Source: Pseudomonadota bacterium (GTDB lineage: Bacteria; Pseudomonadota; Gammaproteobacteria; Burkholderiales; Burkholderiaceae_C). Taken from it: DNA of 56,022 bases. Positions 29,583-40,146 of the stretch are shown in pieces (positions within the stretch are counted from its first letter, which is position 1; every line of letters begins with the position of its first letter). Location: assembly GCA_022566735.1 (NCBI GenBank), contig JADFIG010000023.1, forward strand, positions 1 to 56,022, written 5' to 3'. The notes beneath the pieces were generated by a model. It searched no databases and was not told where the DNA came from. It saw nothing but the letters and a program-made list of their open reading frames with translations. A program made the position numbers and the translations under genes.

Positions 29583-29894
29583 TCAGCCCTTGAGGCTGTC
29601 CAGCTCGTCCACGTTGATCGAGGACCGGTTGCGGAACAGCACCACCAGGATGGCCAGACCGATGGCCGATTCGGCAGCCGCGACGGTCAGGATGAAGAAC
29701 ACGAAGACCTGGCCGTCCATGTCACCCAGGTAGTGGGAGAAGGCGACGAAGTTCATGTTCACGGCCAGCAGCATCAGCTCGATGGCCATGAGCAGCACGA
29801 TGAGGTTCTTGCGGTTGAGGAAGATCCCGATCACCGACATGGCAAACAGGATGGCGCCCAACGACAGGAAGTGTCCGAGGGTGATCGAGGTCAT
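29583..29894 (-). CDS. nuoK: NADH-quinone oxidoreductase subunit K
   Basis: 103 residues, three helices. Buried acidic residues expected for proton transfer are in [16 protein letters not shown] and [18 protein letters not shown]. Its ATG overlaps the nuoJ stop (ATGA), so the pair is translationally coupled. Length is typical. Confidence 0.96.
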   Translation of the reverse strand: MTSITLGHFLSLGAILFAMSVIGIFLNRKNLIVLLMAIELMLLAVNMNFVAFSHYLGDMDGQVFVFFILTVAAAESAIGLAILVVLFRNRSSINVDELDSLKG

Positions 29895-30535
29895 GCTTGG
29901 CCTCCGGCATGGGTGTCTGCAGCAGGAGCGACAGGTGCTTCGACCTGGGCCGCCACCTGGACCACGCGCAGGCGGTCGGCCTTCTTGACGCGGATCTGTT
30001 CAGACGGGTTCTGGTAACGCGAGTCCTTGCGCTTGCGCAGCGTCAGGGCGATGGCCGCGATGATGGCCACCAGCAGGATGACGGCGGCGATCTGCACCGG
30101 GAACAGGTAGTGGGTGTAGAGCTCCACGCCCAGCGCCTTGGTGTTGGGCAGCCTGGCCACATCGGGCGGCATGGCCTTGGCCGTGGGCAGGTCGAAACCG
30201 CGGGTCAGCACGAAGGACATTTCCACCGCGATGACCGCGCCGATGACGCCGGCCAGCGGGAAGTGTTTCCAGAAGCCCTGGCGCAGCGCGTCGATGTTGA
30301 TGTCCAGCATCATCACCACGAACAGGAACAGCACCATCACCGCACCCACGTAGACAAGGATGAGGGCGATGGCGAGGAATTCGGCCTGCAGCAGCATCCA
30401 GACGCAGGAGGCGCTGGCGAAAGCCAGCACGAGGTGCAGGGCGGCGGTCACCGGGCTCGTGGCGGTGATCACGCGGAAGCCCGCGTAGACCAGCACGAAG
30501 GCAAAGGTGTAGAAGAGTAGGCTGAGGGTGTCCAT
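29891..30535 (-). CDS. nuoJ: NADH-quinone oxidoreductase subunit J
   Basis: 214 residues from the ATG at 30535; the longer in-frame extension runs into nuoI and is not used. Five helices are visible, with [43 protein letters not shown] the conserved core around the third helix. The C-terminal cytoplasmic tail is longer than in E. coli and Ala/Pro-rich. It lies 7 bases after nuoI and overlaps nuoK by four bases. Confidence 0.95.
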   Translation of the reverse strand: MDTLSLLFYTFAFVLVYAGFRVITATSPVTAALHLVLAFASASCVWMLLQAEFLAIALILVYVGAVMVLFLFVVMMLDINIDALRQGFWKHFPLAGVIGAVIAVEMSFVLTRGFDLPTAKAMPPDVARLPNTKALGVELYTHYLFPVQIAAVILLVAIIAAIALTLRKRKDSRYQNPSEQIRVKKADRLRVVQVAAQVEAPVAPAADTHAGGQA

Positions 30536-30542
30536 ACGTCGG

Positions 30543-31034
30543 TCAGCGATATTTCGCGTCCGCCTCCTTGTTGGCTGCGATGTCCTTTTCGTAGCGATCA
30601 CCCACCGCCAGGAGCATGTCCTTGGTGAAGTAGAGGTCGCCACGCTTTTCACCGTGGTACTCGAAGATGTGGGTCTCGACGATGGAGTCCACCGGGCAGC
30701 TTTCTTCGCAGAAGCCGCAGAAGATGCACTTGGTCAGGTCGATGTCGTAGCGCGTGGTGCGGCGGCTGCCGTCGTCGCGCACATCGGACTCGATGGTGAT
30801 GGCCATGGCCGGGCAGACCGCTTCGCACAGCTTGCAGGCGATGCAGCGCTCTTCGCCGTTCTCATAGCGGCGCAGGGCGTGCAGGCCACGGAAGCGCGGC
30901 GACATCGGCGTCTTCTCTTCCGGGAACTGCACGGTGACGTGCGGCTTGAGGAAGTGCCGGCCGGTCAGGGCCATGCCCTTGAACAGCTCCAGCATGAAGA
31001 AGCTGGAGACGAATTCCTTGAAGGACGTGCTCAT
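30543..31034 (-). CDS. nuoI: NADH-quinone oxidoreductase subunit I (two 4Fe-4S clusters)
   Basis: 163 residues. Two ferredoxin motifs carry clusters N6a and N6b: [12 protein letters not shown] and [12 protein letters not shown], each with the four expected cysteines. [23 protein letters not shown] before them is the conserved lead. It passes electrons from NuoG towards NuoB in the connecting arm. It lies 12 bases after nuoH. Confidence 0.97.
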   Translation of the reverse strand: MSTSFKEFVSSFFMLELFKGMALTGRHFLKPHVTVQFPEEKTPMSPRFRGLHALRRYENGEERCIACKLCEAVCPAMAITIESDVRDDGSRRTTRYDIDLTKCIFCGFCEESCPVDSIVETHIFEYHGEKRGDLYFTKDMLLAVGDRYEKDIAANKEADAKYR

Positions 31035-31046
31035 GGTCGTGTCCCC

Positions 31047-32105
31047 TTATTTCCAGATGTTCCACGGCGACATGATCCACACGCCCACCACGACCAGCCA
31101 GACCAGGGTGATGGGGATGAAGATCTTCCAGCCCAGACGCATGATCTGGTCATAGCGGAAGCGGGGGAACGAGGCCCGCACCCACAGGAACATCGTGACG
31201 ATGATGAAGGCCTTCAGACCCAGCCAGATCCAGCCCGGGATGAAGCTCAGGGCCTCGACCGGGGGCAGCCAGCCGCCGAAGAACATGATGGCCGCGAGCG
31301 TGGACACCAGGATCATGTTGGCGTATTCGGCCAGGAAGAACATGGCGAAGGCCATGCCCGAGTACTCGATCATGTGGCCGGCCACGATTTCCGATTCGCC
31401 TTCGACCACGTCGAAGGGGTGGCGGTTGGTTTCGGCCAGACCGGAGATGAAGTACACCACCGTGATCGGCAGCAGCGGCAGCCAGTTCCAGGACAGGAAG
31501 CCCAGGCCCATGCTGGCGAACTCGCCCTTGCCCTGGCTCATCACGATGTCGGTCATGTTCAGCGAGCCCGAGGTCATCAGCACGATGACCAGGCAGAAGC
31601 CCATGGCGATTTCGTAGGACACCATCTGGGCCGAAGCGCGGATGGCGCCGAGGAAGGCGTACTTCGAGTTGGACGACCAGCCGGCGATGATGACGCCGTA
31701 GACCTCCAGCGAGGTGATGGCCATCAGGAACAGCAGGCCCGCGTTGACGTTGGCCAGGGCGACTTCCGGACCGAAGGGCACCACGGCCCAAGCGGCCAGG
31801 GCCGGCATGATGGTCATGATGGGGCCCAGGAAGAACAGGCCCTTGTTGGCCGCCGACGGGATGATGATCTCCTTGAAGATCAGCTTGACGGCGTCAGCGA
31901 TGGGCTGCAGCAGGCCCTTGGGGCCGGTGCGGTTCGGGCCCGGACGGATCTGGGACCAGGCGATCGCCTTGCGCTCCCACAGCGTCAGGTAGGCCACGCA
32001 GCCCAGCAGGGGCAGCAGCAGCGCCACGATCTTGATCAGCGACCAGACCACGGGCCAGGCGCCGCCGAGGCTGGCTGCGCCAGCGTTGTACAGGGTGTCG
32101 ATCAT
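31047..32105 (-). CDS. nuoH: NADH-quinone oxidoreductase subunit H
   Basis: 352 residues, eight helices, forming the quinone chamber with NuoB and NuoD. Signatures: [19 protein letters not shown], then [13 protein letters not shown], and the acidic loop [26 protein letters not shown]. Length and motifs are standard. It is 19 bases after nuoG. Confidence 0.97.
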   Translation of the reverse strand: MIDTLYNAGAASLGGAWPVVWSLIKIVALLLPLLGCVAYLTLWERKAIAWSQIRPGPNRTGPKGLLQPIADAVKLIFKEIIIPSAANKGLFFLGPIMTIMPALAAWAVVPFGPEVALANVNAGLLFLMAITSLEVYGVIIAGWSSNSKYAFLGAIRASAQMVSYEIAMGFCLVIVLMTSGSLNMTDIVMSQGKGEFASMGLGFLSWNWLPLLPITVVYFISGLAETNRHPFDVVEGESEIVAGHMIEYSGMAFAMFFLAEYANMILVSTLAAIMFFGGWLPPVEALSFIPGWIWLGLKAFIIVTMFLWVRASFPRFRYDQIMRLGWKIFIPITLVWLVVVGVWIMSPWNIWK

Positions 32106-32124
32106 GTTGGCTCTCCCCTACCCT

Positions 32125-34440
32125 TCAGACCTTTTCCACGCGGATGGCGCCGAAGGCGGCACCCAGCGTGGCGGTGTCGGCGTGGCCGGTCGGCACGCGC
32201 ACCACGTTGGCCGGCAGGCTGGCGTCCAGCACGGCGGGCAGCACAGCGCTGCCACCGTCTTGCGAGACCTTGACCTGGGCGCCATCGCTCAGACCCAGCT
32301 CGGCCCACAGGGCTTGCGGCAGGCTGGCCACCGGCGCGCGGCCGTCGGCCGTGGCTTGCAGCGAAGGCGAGCGGCGCACCAGGGCGTCGGCGCTGTAGAT
32401 GGGCACATCGGCCAGGCGCTCCAGCGAACCGTTGCCGCTGGCGATGGCGATGGGCGCCGAGGTGGCGTTGTTCAGCTTGGCGGGCAAGGCAGCCAGGTCG
32501 CCCAGGGCTGCGGCCTTGACCTCTTCCGAGGTTTCGAAACCGAAGCCTTGCAGGCCCAGCATCGTGCCCAGCACGCGCAGCACCTTCCAGGCCGGGCGGG
32601 CTTCGCCTTGCGGCTTGACCACGCCGTGGAAGCTCTGCACGCGGCCTTCGGCGTTGACGAAGGTGCCGGAGGTTTCGGAGAACGGTGCGATCGGCAGGAT
32701 CACGTCGGCGTAGTCGGTGGCCGAGGTCTTGAACGACGACAGCGACACGACCATCTCGGCGGCCTGCGCTGCGGCCAGGGCGGCGGCCGGGTTGGCGGTG
32801 TCGAACTCGGGCTCGACACCCAGCAGCACCAGCGCCTTGAGCGCCTTGCCGGCGATCATCTGGCCGGCGTTCAGGCCGCCTTGTTGCGGCTGGGCACCCA
32901 CCAGTTGCGCGCCGACCGTGTTGGCCGACTCGCCCAGGAAGCCCAGCTTGGCGCCGGTCTTGTCGGCAATCCATTGGCCCAGCGCCTGCAGGGTCGATGC
33001 CTGCGGGTGTTGCGCGGCGGCATTGCCCAGCAGCACGGCCTTGTGCTGGCCCGACAGCAGCGAGGCCGCGATGGCCTTGGCTGCATCGGTGGCGGTGCCA
33101 TTGCACGGGATGTCGATGCCCAGCTGGTTCGCGATGGCCACGGCCACATCGCCCAGGGCCTGGGCCCAGGCGCTCGGGGCCACGGTCACGCGCTGCGACA
33201 GCGGGATCAGCCAGTCGTCGGTGACGGCACCGATGGCGGCGATCTGTGCACCGCGCTTGGCAGCGTGGCGCAGGCGCGAGGCGAACAGCGGGTGGTCCTT
33301 GCGCAGGAAGGAGCCGACCACCAGGGCGCGGTCCAGCGAACCCAGCTCGGCAATCGGCAGGCCCAGCCAGCGGGCACCAGCAGCGGTGGTGAAGTCGGCG
33401 TTGCGCAGGCGGGTGTCGACGTTGTCGGAACCCAGGCCGCGCACCAGCTGAGCCAGCAGGAAGAGCTCTTCGACGGTGCTGTGCTCGGTGGCCAGCGCGC
33501 CGATGGCGGCGGCGCCGTGCTCGGCCTTCACGCCCTTGAGGCCGTTGGCCACGTATTCCAGGGCCGTGGTCCAGTCGACTTCACGCCACTGGCCGCCCTG
33601 CTTGATCATGGGCTGGGTCAGGCGGGCGTCGCTGTGGAGCGCTTCGTAGCTGAAGCGGTCGCGGTCGGCGATCCAGCACTCGTTGACGGCTTCGTTTTCC
33701 ATCGGCACGACGCGCAGCACCTTGCCGTTCTTGACCTGAACGATCAGGTTGGCACCGGTCGAGTCGTGCGGCGAGACGCTCTTGCGGCGCGACAGCTCCC
33801 AGGTGCGGGCGCTGTAGCGGAAGGGCTTGCTGGTCAGCGCGCCGACGGGGCAGATGTCGATCATGTTGCCCGACAGCTCGGAGTCCACCGAGCGGCCCAC
33901 GAAGGTGGCGATCTCGGAATGCTCGCCGCGGTGCTGCATGCCCAGCTCCATCACGCCGGCGATTTCCTGGCCGAAACGGACGCAGCGGGTGCACTGGATG
34001 CAGCGGCTCATCTCTTCCATCGAGATCAGCGGGCCGATGTCCTTGGGGAAGACCACGCGCTTTTCTTCCTTGTAGCGGGAAGAAGAGCCACCGTAGCCCA
34101 CGGCCAGATCCTGCAGCTGGCACTCACCGCCCTGGTCGCAGATCGGGCAATCCAGCGGGTGGTTGATCAGCAGGAACTCCATCACGCTCTTCTGAGCCTT
34201 GATGGCCTTGTCGCTCTTGGTGCGAACGATCATGCCCTGCGTGACCGGGGTGGCGCAGGCCGGCATGGGCTTGGGCGCCTTCTCGATGTCCACCAGGCAC
34301 ATGCGGCAGTTGGCCGCGACCGACAACTTCTTGTGATAGCAGAAGTGCGGGATGAAGGTGCCGTTCTCTTCCGCGGCCCGGATCAGCATGCTGCCTTCCT
34401 GGACCTGGACCTTGCGGCCGTCGATTTCGATTTCAACCAT
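32125..34440 (-). CDS. nuoG: NADH-quinone oxidoreductase subunit G
   Basis: 771 residues from the ATG at 34440, chosen because AAAGGTGAG lies 7 bases upstream; a GTG four codons earlier is the alternative. The N-terminal 2Fe-2S site has HFCYHKKLSVAANCRMCLVD with a later cysteine. The His-ligated cluster is HPLDCPICDQGGECQLQD, and the next 4Fe-4S cluster uses CIQCTRC with a distant CPVGAL. A molybdopterin-oxidoreductase-like fold makes up the rest, without cofactor role. I see no extra CxxCxxxC cluster (N7). A 104-base spacer with a repeat separates it from nuoF. Confidence 0.95.
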   Translation of the reverse strand: MVEIEIDGRKVQVQEGSMLIRAAEENGTFIPHFCYHKKLSVAANCRMCLVDIEKAPKPMPACATPVTQGMIVRTKSDKAIKAQKSVMEFLLINHPLDCPICDQGGECQLQDLAVGYGGSSSRYKEEKRVVFPKDIGPLISMEEMSRCIQCTRCVRFGQEIAGVMELGMQHRGEHSEIATFVGRSVDSELSGNMIDICPVGALTSKPFRYSARTWELSRRKSVSPHDSTGANLIVQVKNGKVLRVVPMENEAVNECWIADRDRFSYEALHSDARLTQPMIKQGGQWREVDWTTALEYVANGLKGVKAEHGAAAIGALATEHSTVEELFLLAQLVRGLGSDNVDTRLRNADFTTAAGARWLGLPIAELGSLDRALVVGSFLRKDHPLFASRLRHAAKRGAQIAAIGAVTDDWLIPLSQRVTVAPSAWAQALGDVAVAIANQLGIDIPCNGTATDAAKAIAASLLSGQHKAVLLGNAAAQHPQASTLQALGQWIADKTGAKLGFLGESANTVGAQLVGAQPQQGGLNAGQMIAGKALKALVLLGVEPEFDTANPAAALAAAQAAEMVVSLSSFKTSATDYADVILPIAPFSETSGTFVNAEGRVQSFHGVVKPQGEARPAWKVLRVLGTMLGLQGFGFETSEEVKAAALGDLAALPAKLNNATSAPIAIASGNGSLERLADVPIYSADALVRRSPSLQATADGRAPVASLPQALWAELGLSDGAQVKVSQDGGSAVLPAVLDASLPANVVRVPTGHADTATLGAAFGAIRVEKV

Positions 34441-34480
34441 TGCGTTACTCACCTTTGCTGGTGTGCGGTCGGCCTTCTGC

Positions 34481-34543
34481 CGGGCCGCCCCAAGGAAGGC
34501 CAGCCCCCTCGGGGGGCAGCGAGGTAATCCGAGCGTGGGGGCA
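34481..34543 (-). repeat. Interspersed repeat in the nuoF-nuoG spacer
   Basis: Read on the minus strand the spacer begins GTGCCCCCACGCTCGG, continues through CGCTGCCCCCCGAGGGGGCTGG, and ends CCTTGGGGCGGCCCGG. From memory this matches a family of dispersed intergenic elements common in Comamonadaceae genomes. It contains an inner palindrome CCCCC-TC-GGGGG at 34504-34515. Its position inside an operon suggests it is tolerated in, or stabilises, the nuo mRNA. Confidence 0.6.
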
Positions 34544-34544
34544 C

Positions 34545-35900
34545 TTAGACATAAGCCGGGACCACGCAGGTCTTGTGTTCGATGTGGTGCACGAACTCGT
34601 CGCGGTAGTGCTTGATGAAAGCACGCACCGGCATGGCCGCCGCGTCACCCAGCGCACAGATCGTGCGGCCCTGGATGTTCTCGGCGACGTTGTCCAGCAG
34701 TTCGATGTCCTCGGGGCGACCGTGACCGGTTTCGATGCGGTCGACCAGGCGCCACAGCCAGCCCGTGCCTTCGCGGCAGGGCGTGCACTGGCCGCAGGAC
34801 TCGTGCATGTAGAAGTACGACAGGCGCTGCAGGCTCTTGACCATGCAGCGGGTCTCGTCCATCACGATGACGGCGCCCGAACCCAGCATCGAGCCGGCCT
34901 TGGCGATGGAGTCATAGTCCATCGTGCACTCCATCATGGTGTGGGCGGGGATCACGGGCGACGAGGAGCCACCGGGGATCACGGCCTTGAGCTTCTTGCC
35001 GCCGCGCACGCCACCGGCGAGTTCCAGCAGCTTGGCAAACGGCGTGCCCATCGGGATTTCGTAGTTGCCCGGACGCTCGACGTCACCGCTGATGGTGAAC
35101 AGCTTGGTGCCGCCGTTGTTGGGCTTGCCGGCCGCCAGGAAGGCTTCACCACCGTTGCGGATGATCCAGGGAACGGCCGCGAAGGTTTCGGTGTTGTTGA
35201 TCGTGGTGGGCTTGCCGTACAGGCCGAAGCTGGCCGGGAAAGGCGGCTTGAAGCGGGGCTGGCCCTTCTTGCCTTCCAGCGATTCCAGCAGCGCGGTTTC
35301 CTCGCCGCAGATGTAGGCGCCGAAACCATGGTGCGCATGCAGCTGGAAGCTGAAGTTGCTGCCCATGATGTTGTCGCCCAGGTAGCCGGCGGCACGGGCT
35401 TCTTCCAGGGCCTCTTCGAAGCGCTCATAGGCTTCGAAGATTTCGCCGTGGATGTAGTTGTAGCCGACGGTGATGCCCATGGCGTAGGCCGCAATGGCCA
35501 TGCCTTCGATCACGGTGTGCGGGTTGTAGCGCAGGATCTCGCGGTCCTTGGCCGTGCCCGGCTCGCCCTCGTCGGAGTTGCACACCAGGTACTTCTGGCC
35601 GGGGAAGGCGCGGGGCATGAAGCTCCACTTCAGGCCGGTGGGGAAGCCGGCGCCACCGCGACCACGCAGCGAGGAAGCCTTCACTTCGGCGATGACCTGG
35701 TCCTGGGTCATGCCCGCTTCATTGCCAGCCACGCCGTCCTTGCCCAGGATCTTGCGCAGCGCAGCGTAACCGCCACGGGCTTCGTAATCCTTCAGACGCC
35801 AGTTGCTGCCGTCGATGCCGGCGTAGATCTGGGGTTCGATGTGGCGGCCGTGGAAAACGGTTTCCTTGCCGGTCGCCTGGAACTGAGAGAGGTCGAGCAT
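34545..35900 (-). CDS. nuoF: NADH-quinone oxidoreductase subunit F (FMN, NADH binding)
   Basis: 451 residues from the ATG at 35900, which has GAGGTG about 7 bases upstream; a GTG at 35909 is also in frame. This subunit takes hydride from NADH to FMN. Visible are [17 protein letters not shown] (nucleotide site), [29 protein letters not shown], and the cluster N3 motif [15 protein letters not shown] with a later cysteine (TICALGDAA). All ligands are present. It follows nuoE by 10 bases. Confidence 0.97.
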   Translation of the reverse strand: MLDLSQFQATGKETVFHGRHIEPQIYAGIDGSNWRLKDYEARGGYAALRKILGKDGVAGNEAGMTQDQVIAEVKASSLRGRGGAGFPTGLKWSFMPRAFPGQKYLVCNSDEGEPGTAKDREILRYNPHTVIEGMAIAAYAMGITVGYNYIHGEIFEAYERFEEALEEARAAGYLGDNIMGSNFSFQLHAHHGFGAYICGEETALLESLEGKKGQPRFKPPFPASFGLYGKPTTINNTETFAAVPWIIRNGGEAFLAAGKPNNGGTKLFTISGDVERPGNYEIPMGTPFAKLLELAGGVRGGKKLKAVIPGGSSSPVIPAHTMMECTMDYDSIAKAGSMLGSGAVIVMDETRCMVKSLQRLSYFYMHESCGQCTPCREGTGWLWRLVDRIETGHGRPEDIELLDNVAENIQGRTICALGDAAAMPVRAFIKHYRDEFVHHIEHKTCVVPAYV

Positions 35901-35910
35901 CTGTTTCACC

Positions 35911-36396
35911 TCACTTGGCGTTGGCCTTGAGCACGTCGACCAGCTGGTCCAGCTTGTCGTTGCTCATGAAGCTGACCATCTGACGGTCGTTGACCAACAT
36001 CACCGGGGCGTCGGCGCAAGCACCCAGGCACTCGCACTGCTGCACGGTGAACAGGCCATCGGGGGTGGTGCCACCGGCTTCCACGCCCAGCTTGTCGCAC
36101 AGGTACTGCAGGGCCTTCTGGCCGTCGCGCAACTGGCACGGCAGGTTGGTGCACACGTTCAGCTTGAACTGGCCCACCGGCTGCTGGTTGTACATGTTGT
36201 AGAAGGTCACGACTTCGTGCACGGCCATGGGGGCCACGCCGATGTGGTCGGCCACTTCCTGCTCGCTCTCGGGCGAGACCCAGCCACGCTCCTGCTGGAT
36301 GATGGACAGGCAGGCCATGACCGCCGAGATGCGCTGGTCGGCCGGGTACTTGGCGAGTTCGCGGTCGAAACGCGCTTTGGTTTGTTCGCTCAACAT
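35911..36396 (-). CDS. nuoE: NADH-quinone oxidoreductase subunit E
   Basis: 161 residues from the ATG at 36396. A thioredoxin-like fold binds the 2Fe-2S cluster N1a through CTNLPC and CECLGAC, the two expected Cys pairs. [20 protein letters not shown] is the conserved helical part. It partners NuoF. Spacing is 28 bases to nuoD and 10 to nuoF. Confidence 0.96.
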   Translation of the reverse strand: MLSEQTKARFDRELAKYPADQRISAVMACLSIIQQERGWVSPESEQEVADHIGVAPMAVHEVVTFYNMYNQQPVGQFKLNVCTNLPCQLRDGQKALQYLCDKLGVEAGGTTPDGLFTVQQCECLGACADAPVMLVNDRQMVSFMSNDKLDQLVDVLKANAK

Positions 36397-36424
36397 GGTG
36401 TGTGCTGCTCGTTGCTGTGTTCGC

Positions 36425-37678
36425 TCAGCGGTCGATCTCACCGAACACGATGTCCATCGTGCCGATGATGGCCACGGCGTCGGCAATCATGTGGCCGCGG
36501 GACATCTCGTCCAGCGCCGCCAGGTGCGGGAAGCCGGGGGCGCGGATCTTCAGGCGGTAAGGCTTGTTGGCGCCGTCGGACACCAGGTAGATGCCGAACT
36601 CGCCCTTCGGGTGTTCCACGGCCGCGTAGGCCTCGGACTCGGGCACGTGGAAGCCTTCGGTGAAGAGCTTGAAGTGGTGGATCAGCTCTTCCATCGAGGT
36701 CTTCATCTCGACGCGCGAAGGCGGTGCCACCTTGTGGTTGTCGGTGATGACCGGGCCCGGGTTGGCGCGCAGCCAGTCCACGCACTGCTTGATGATGCGG
36801 TTGGACTGGCGCAGCTCTTCGACGCGGACCACATAGCGGTCATAGCAGTCGCCGTTGGTGCCAACGGGGATGTCGAAGTCCAGCTTGTCGTAGACGTCGT
36901 AGGGCTGGTGCTTGCGCAGGTCCCACACGATGCCCGAACCACGCAGCATGGCACCGGTCAGGCCCATCTGCAGGGCGCGCTCGGGCGGCACCACGCCGAT
37001 GCCGACGGTGCGCTGCTTCCAGATGCGGTTGTCGGTCAGCAGGGTTTCGTACTCGTCCACCAGCTTGGGGAAACGCTGGGTGAAGTCGTCGATGAAGTCC
37101 AGCAGCGAGCCCTGACGGTTCTCGTTCATGCGAGCGATCGTCTTGGCGTTCTTGATCTTGCTGGCCTTGTACTGCGGCATGGTGTCCGGCAGGTCGCGGT
37201 AGACGCCACCCGGACGGAAGTAGGCCGCGTGCATGCGGGCACCCGACACGGCTTCGTACATGTCGAAGAGGTCTTCGCGCTCGCGGAAGCAGTAGATCAG
37301 GATGTTCATGGCGCCGCAGTCGAAACCGTGGCAGCCCAGCCAGAGCAGGTGGTTGAGCACGCGGGTGATTTCCGCGAACATCACGCGGATGTACTGCGCG
37401 CGCACCGGCACCTCGATGCCCAGCATCTTCTCGATGGCCAGGCAGTAGGCGTGCTCGTTGCACATCATCGAGACGTAGTCCAGGCGGTCCATGTAGGGCA
37501 GCGACTGGATGTAGGTCTTGGACTCGGCCAGCTTTTCGGTGGCGCGGTGCAGCAGGCCGATGTGGGGGTCGGCGCGCTGGATGACTTCGCCGTCCAGCTC
37601 CAGCACCAGGCGCAGCACGCCGTGGGCAGCCGGGTGCTGCGGACCGAAGTTCAGGGTGTAGTTCTTGATGTCAGCCAT
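36425..37678 (-). CDS. nuoD: NADH-quinone oxidoreductase subunit D
   Basis: 417 residues, the quinone-site subunit descended from NiFe hydrogenase large subunits. It has [21 protein letters not shown] at the N-terminus with the two quinone-site His residues, then [14 protein letters not shown] and [14 protein letters not shown]. It ends in the DIVFGEIDR typical of the family. It is a separate gene from nuoC here, unlike E. coli. Confidence 0.97.
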   Translation of the reverse strand: MADIKNYTLNFGPQHPAAHGVLRLVLELDGEVIQRADPHIGLLHRATEKLAESKTYIQSLPYMDRLDYVSMMCNEHAYCLAIEKMLGIEVPVRAQYIRVMFAEITRVLNHLLWLGCHGFDCGAMNILIYCFREREDLFDMYEAVSGARMHAAYFRPGGVYRDLPDTMPQYKASKIKNAKTIARMNENRQGSLLDFIDDFTQRFPKLVDEYETLLTDNRIWKQRTVGIGVVPPERALQMGLTGAMLRGSGIVWDLRKHQPYDVYDKLDFDIPVGTNGDCYDRYVVRVEELRQSNRIIKQCVDWLRANPGPVITDNHKVAPPSRVEMKTSMEELIHHFKLFTEGFHVPESEAYAAVEHPKGEFGIYLVSDGANKPYRLKIRAPGFPHLAALDEMSRGHMIADAVAIIGTMDIVFGEIDR

Positions 37679-37699
37679 GGTTCATCCTTCCCGCGTCGA

Positions 37700-38311
37700 T
37701 CAGTGGAGACCACCGTAGTTGTCTTCGCGGATGATGCGCGGCGTGATCTCGCGCGGCTCGATGGAGACCGGTTGGTAGATGACGCGCTTTTGCTCTGCGT
37801 CGTAGCGCATCTCGACGTGGCCGGAGACCGGGAAATCCTTGCGGAAGGGGTGGCCGATGAAGCCGTAGTCGGTCAGGATGCGGCGCAGGTCTTCGTGGCC
37901 GTCGAACACGATGCCGTAGAGGTCGAAGGCCTCGCGCTCGAACCAGTTGGCGCTGTTCCAGACGGGGTTGACCGAGGCCACCACGGGGAAGTCGTCGTCG
38001 GTGGCGAACACCTTCAGGCGCAGGCGCCAGTTCAGGCTGACCGACAGCAGGTGGCTGACCACGCAGAAGCGCGGGCCTTCCGAGTAGATGCTCTCGGCGC
38101 CGTCCTTGTAGGCCGAGTAGTCCATGCCGCACAGGTCGATGAGTTGCTCGAACTTCAGCGAGGCGTCGTCGCGCAGGGTGCGCGCAACGCCTTCGTAGTC
38201 GGCAGCAGACACCGTGACGGTGAGTTCACCGCGGTCGACGACCAGGCGCTTGATCTTGTCGCCCAGGACGGTTTCCAGGGCGGCTTGCAGGGTGGCGAGT
38301 TTCTGGCTCAT
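37700..38311 (-). CDS. nuoC: NADH-quinone oxidoreductase subunit C
   Basis: 203 residues. The conserved signature [26 protein letters not shown] is followed by [19 protein letters not shown], as in all 30-kDa subunits. It is a structural subunit binding NuoD in the connecting arm. It lies 15 bases after nuoB and 21 before nuoD. Confidence 0.96.
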   Translation of the reverse strand: MSQKLATLQAALETVLGDKIKRLVVDRGELTVTVSAADYEGVARTLRDDASLKFEQLIDLCGMDYSAYKDGAESIYSEGPRFCVVSHLLSVSLNWRLRLKVFATDDDFPVVASVNPVWNSANWFEREAFDLYGIVFDGHEDLRRILTDYGFIGHPFRKDFPVSGHVEMRYDAEQKRVIYQPVSIEPREITPRIIREDNYGGLH

Positions 38312-38326
38312 GCGCGTGCTTCCCGT

Positions 38327-38803
38327 TCAGCGGGCGATGGTGTTTTCGCGGCGGATCTTGGCCTGCAGCTGCAGGATGCCGTAGAGCAGCGCCTCGGCCG
38401 TCGGCGGGCAGCCGGGCACGTAGACGTCCACCGGCACGATGCGGTCGCAACCACGCACCACCGAGTAGCTGTAGTGGTAGTAGCCGCCGCCGTTGGCGCA
38501 CGAGCCCATGGACAGCACCCAGCGGGGCTCGGCCATCTGGTCGTACACCTTGCGCAGCGCAGGTGCCATCTTGTTGCACAGCGTGCCGGCCACGATCATC
38601 AGGTCGGACTGGCGCGGGCTGGGACGGAACAGCATGCCGAAGCGGTCGATGTCGTAGCGCGCGGCACCCGCGTGCATCATCTCGACAGCGCAGCAGGCCA
38701 GACCGAAGGTCATCGGCCACAGCGAGCCGGTCTTCGACCAGTTGATCAGGGTGTCGGCGGAGGTGGTGATGAAGCCTTCCTTGAAGACGCCTTCGATGCC
38801 CAT
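38327..38803 (-). CDS. nuoB: NADH-quinone oxidoreductase subunit B (cluster N2)
   Basis: 158 residues. The ligands of the last 4Fe-4S cluster, N2, are the tandem Cys pair in [14 protein letters not shown], then [14 protein letters not shown] and [34 protein letters not shown] is also standard. It hands electrons to quinone. It lies 54 bases after nuoA. Confidence 0.97.
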   Translation of the reverse strand: MGIEGVFKEGFITTSADTLINWSKTGSLWPMTFGLACCAVEMMHAGAARYDIDRFGMLFRPSPRQSDLMIVAGTLCNKMAPALRKVYDQMAEPRWVLSMGSCANGGGYYHYSYSVVRGCDRIVPVDVYVPGCPPTAEALLYGILQLQAKIRRENTIAR

Positions 38804-38857
38804 GTGATTTACCTCTTCAGATTCCGGTGGTGTGTGCGGCGGGGCGGATCGGAGCGA

Positions 38858-39217
38858 TCACTCCCAGTCCAGCGCGCCCTTCTTCCATTCGTAGACAAAG
38901 CCCACGACCAGAATGCCCAGGAACAGCATGATGGCCAGGAAGCCGGCCATGCCCACTTCCTTCAAGGCCACGGCCCAGGGGAAGAGGAAGGCGATTTCCA
39001 GGTCGAACAGAATGAACAGGATGGCGACCAGGTAGTAGCGCACATCGAACTTCATGCGGGCGTCTTCGAAGGCCTCGAAGCCGCACTCATACGGCGAGTT
39101 CTTGGCCTCGTCCGGGCGACGCGGGCCGAGCAGGAAGCCCAGCAACTGAGGCGCCACGCCGACCCCGACGCCCACCAGGATGAAAAGGATGACGGGGAGG
39201 TATTGCTCGATGTTCAT
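38858..39217 (-). CDS. nuoA: NADH-quinone oxidoreductase subunit A
   Basis: 119 residues, three helices. [44 protein letters not shown] is the family core, including the loop cysteine that marks the active/deactive switch region. It is the first gene of the nuo operon; 263 non-coding bases separate it from the tRNA gene upstream. Confidence 0.97.
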   Translation of the reverse strand: MNIEQYLPVILFILVGVGVGVAPQLLGFLLGPRRPDEAKNSPYECGFEAFEDARMKFDVRYYLVAILFILFDLEIAFLFPWAVALKEVGMAGFLAIMLFLGILVVGFVYEWKKGALDWE

Positions 39218-39480
39218 GACCGTTGGCTTTCAGCTTGAACGCGGTTCGATGGGTCGTGGTTCTGGCGCGATGGCATCACGCCGACAAAAGAAAAAGCGCG
39301 CCTGGCATGTTGTCGTCCAGGTTTGACCCTGACATGACATCACCCACAGCGCGCCCACCCGAGTTCTTGATTCGGATGACAGTGCCCCCACATGGAGACC
39401 TGACACATGCCCCTCGACCAGCTTCACAGTGACTCGCAATGCTGATCATGGATGGGGCACAAGACTCGTTCGTATCTTTC
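39218..39480 (-). promoter_or_regulatory. nuo operon upstream region with a possible hairpin-plus-T-tract
   Basis: This 263-base gap between the tRNA and nuoA must hold the nuo promoter or leader. On the minus strand two GCGCGC blocks (near 39338-39345 and 39296-39301) could pair, the second followed directly by TTTTTCTTTTG, so a transcript coming from the tRNA side might stop or be attenuated about 75 bases before nuoA. I could not assign -35/-10 boxes. The pairing is short and the loop long, so the terminator reading is tentative. Confidence 0.4.
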
Positions 39481-39565
39481 TGGTGCCGACGGCGAGACTC
39501 GAACTCGCACAGCTTTCGCCACTACCCCCTCAAGATAGCGTGTCTACCAATTTCACCACGTCGGC
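39481..39565 (-). tRNA. tRNA-Leu (anticodon GAG)
   Basis: The minus strand reads GCCGACG for the 5' acceptor arm and CGTCGGC for the 3' arm, followed by A and an encoded CCA. The D loop has AAATTGGTAGACAC. The anticodon stem CTATC/GGTAG holds the loop TTGAGGG, giving anticodon GAG, which reads CUC and CUU. The long variable arm and the T arm GCGAG-TTCGAGT-CTCGC fit class II tRNA-Leu. E. coli likewise has tRNA-Leu(GAG) next to secG. Confidence 0.96.
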
Positions 39566-39726
39566 GTGATTCGGGCCGTGCGCTTCACCTTGTGGGCATG
39601 GCGCTGCGGGCCTGAGCTTCGGCTGGCTTGAGGCTTGCTCACCGAAGACTCAGATTCTAAACCGAAAAACGCGCTTCACGAAGCTGACACGAGGCTCTCG
39701 CGCCAGGTTTGTGCAGCGCGCCAGCC

Positions 39727-40104
39727 TCACTTGCCGGGGATCAGGGCAGCGCCCGAAGCGGCAGGCTGAGCCACCGAAGGCGGCTGGGCCGCAGCCGAAG
39801 CCGAGGCGGCTGCGCTGGCAGCCTGCTCCAGCAGCGAAGGCTGCTCGGCAGCGGCGCCACCGCGGTGGTTGCCGAAATAGGCCAGGGCCAGGGTGGTCGA
39901 GAAGAACACCGTGGCGGCCACGGCCGTCGAACGCGACAGGAAATTCGCGCTGCCTGTGGCGCCAAAGAGACTGCCCGAGGCACCGCTGCCAAACGACGCC
40001 CCCATGTCGGCCCCCTTGCCGTGCTGGACCAGCACCAGGCCGATCATGGCCAGCGCCGACAGCACCTGCAGCAGCAGGACCACCGTCATCAATGCTTGTT
40101 GCAT
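39727..40104 (-). CDS. secG: Protein-export membrane protein SecG
   Basis: 125 residues. Two helices (LMTVVLLLQVLSALAMIGLVLVQ and a second near 55-75) flank the conserved HGKGADMGASFGSGASGSLFG. It is an accessory subunit of SecYEG. The last 45 residues are a low-complexity Ala/Gln/Pro tail. It lies 42 bases after tpiA, a common order in proteobacteria, with tRNA-Leu next. Confidence 0.95.
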   Translation of the reverse strand: MQQALMTVVLLLQVLSALAMIGLVLVQHGKGADMGASFGSGASGSLFGATGSANFLSRSTAVAATVFFSTTLALAYFGNHRGGAAAEQPSLLEQAASAAASASAAAQPPSVAQPAASGAALIPGK

Positions 40105-40146
40105 GAACTCAACTCCTCAATCTTGTCTGGATGCGCCCTGCCCGGC

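Noticed and set aside
24332..30520. Long plus-strand open frames opposite nuoJ-nuoN
   Set aside because: Their His/Asp/Gln-rich translations are the complement of membrane-protein codons; no homology recognised.
36227..39238. 1003-residue plus-strand open frame opposite nuoA-nuoE
   Set aside because: It mirrors several complex I genes across their boundaries; no motif, no ribosome binding site, composition of an antisense shadow.
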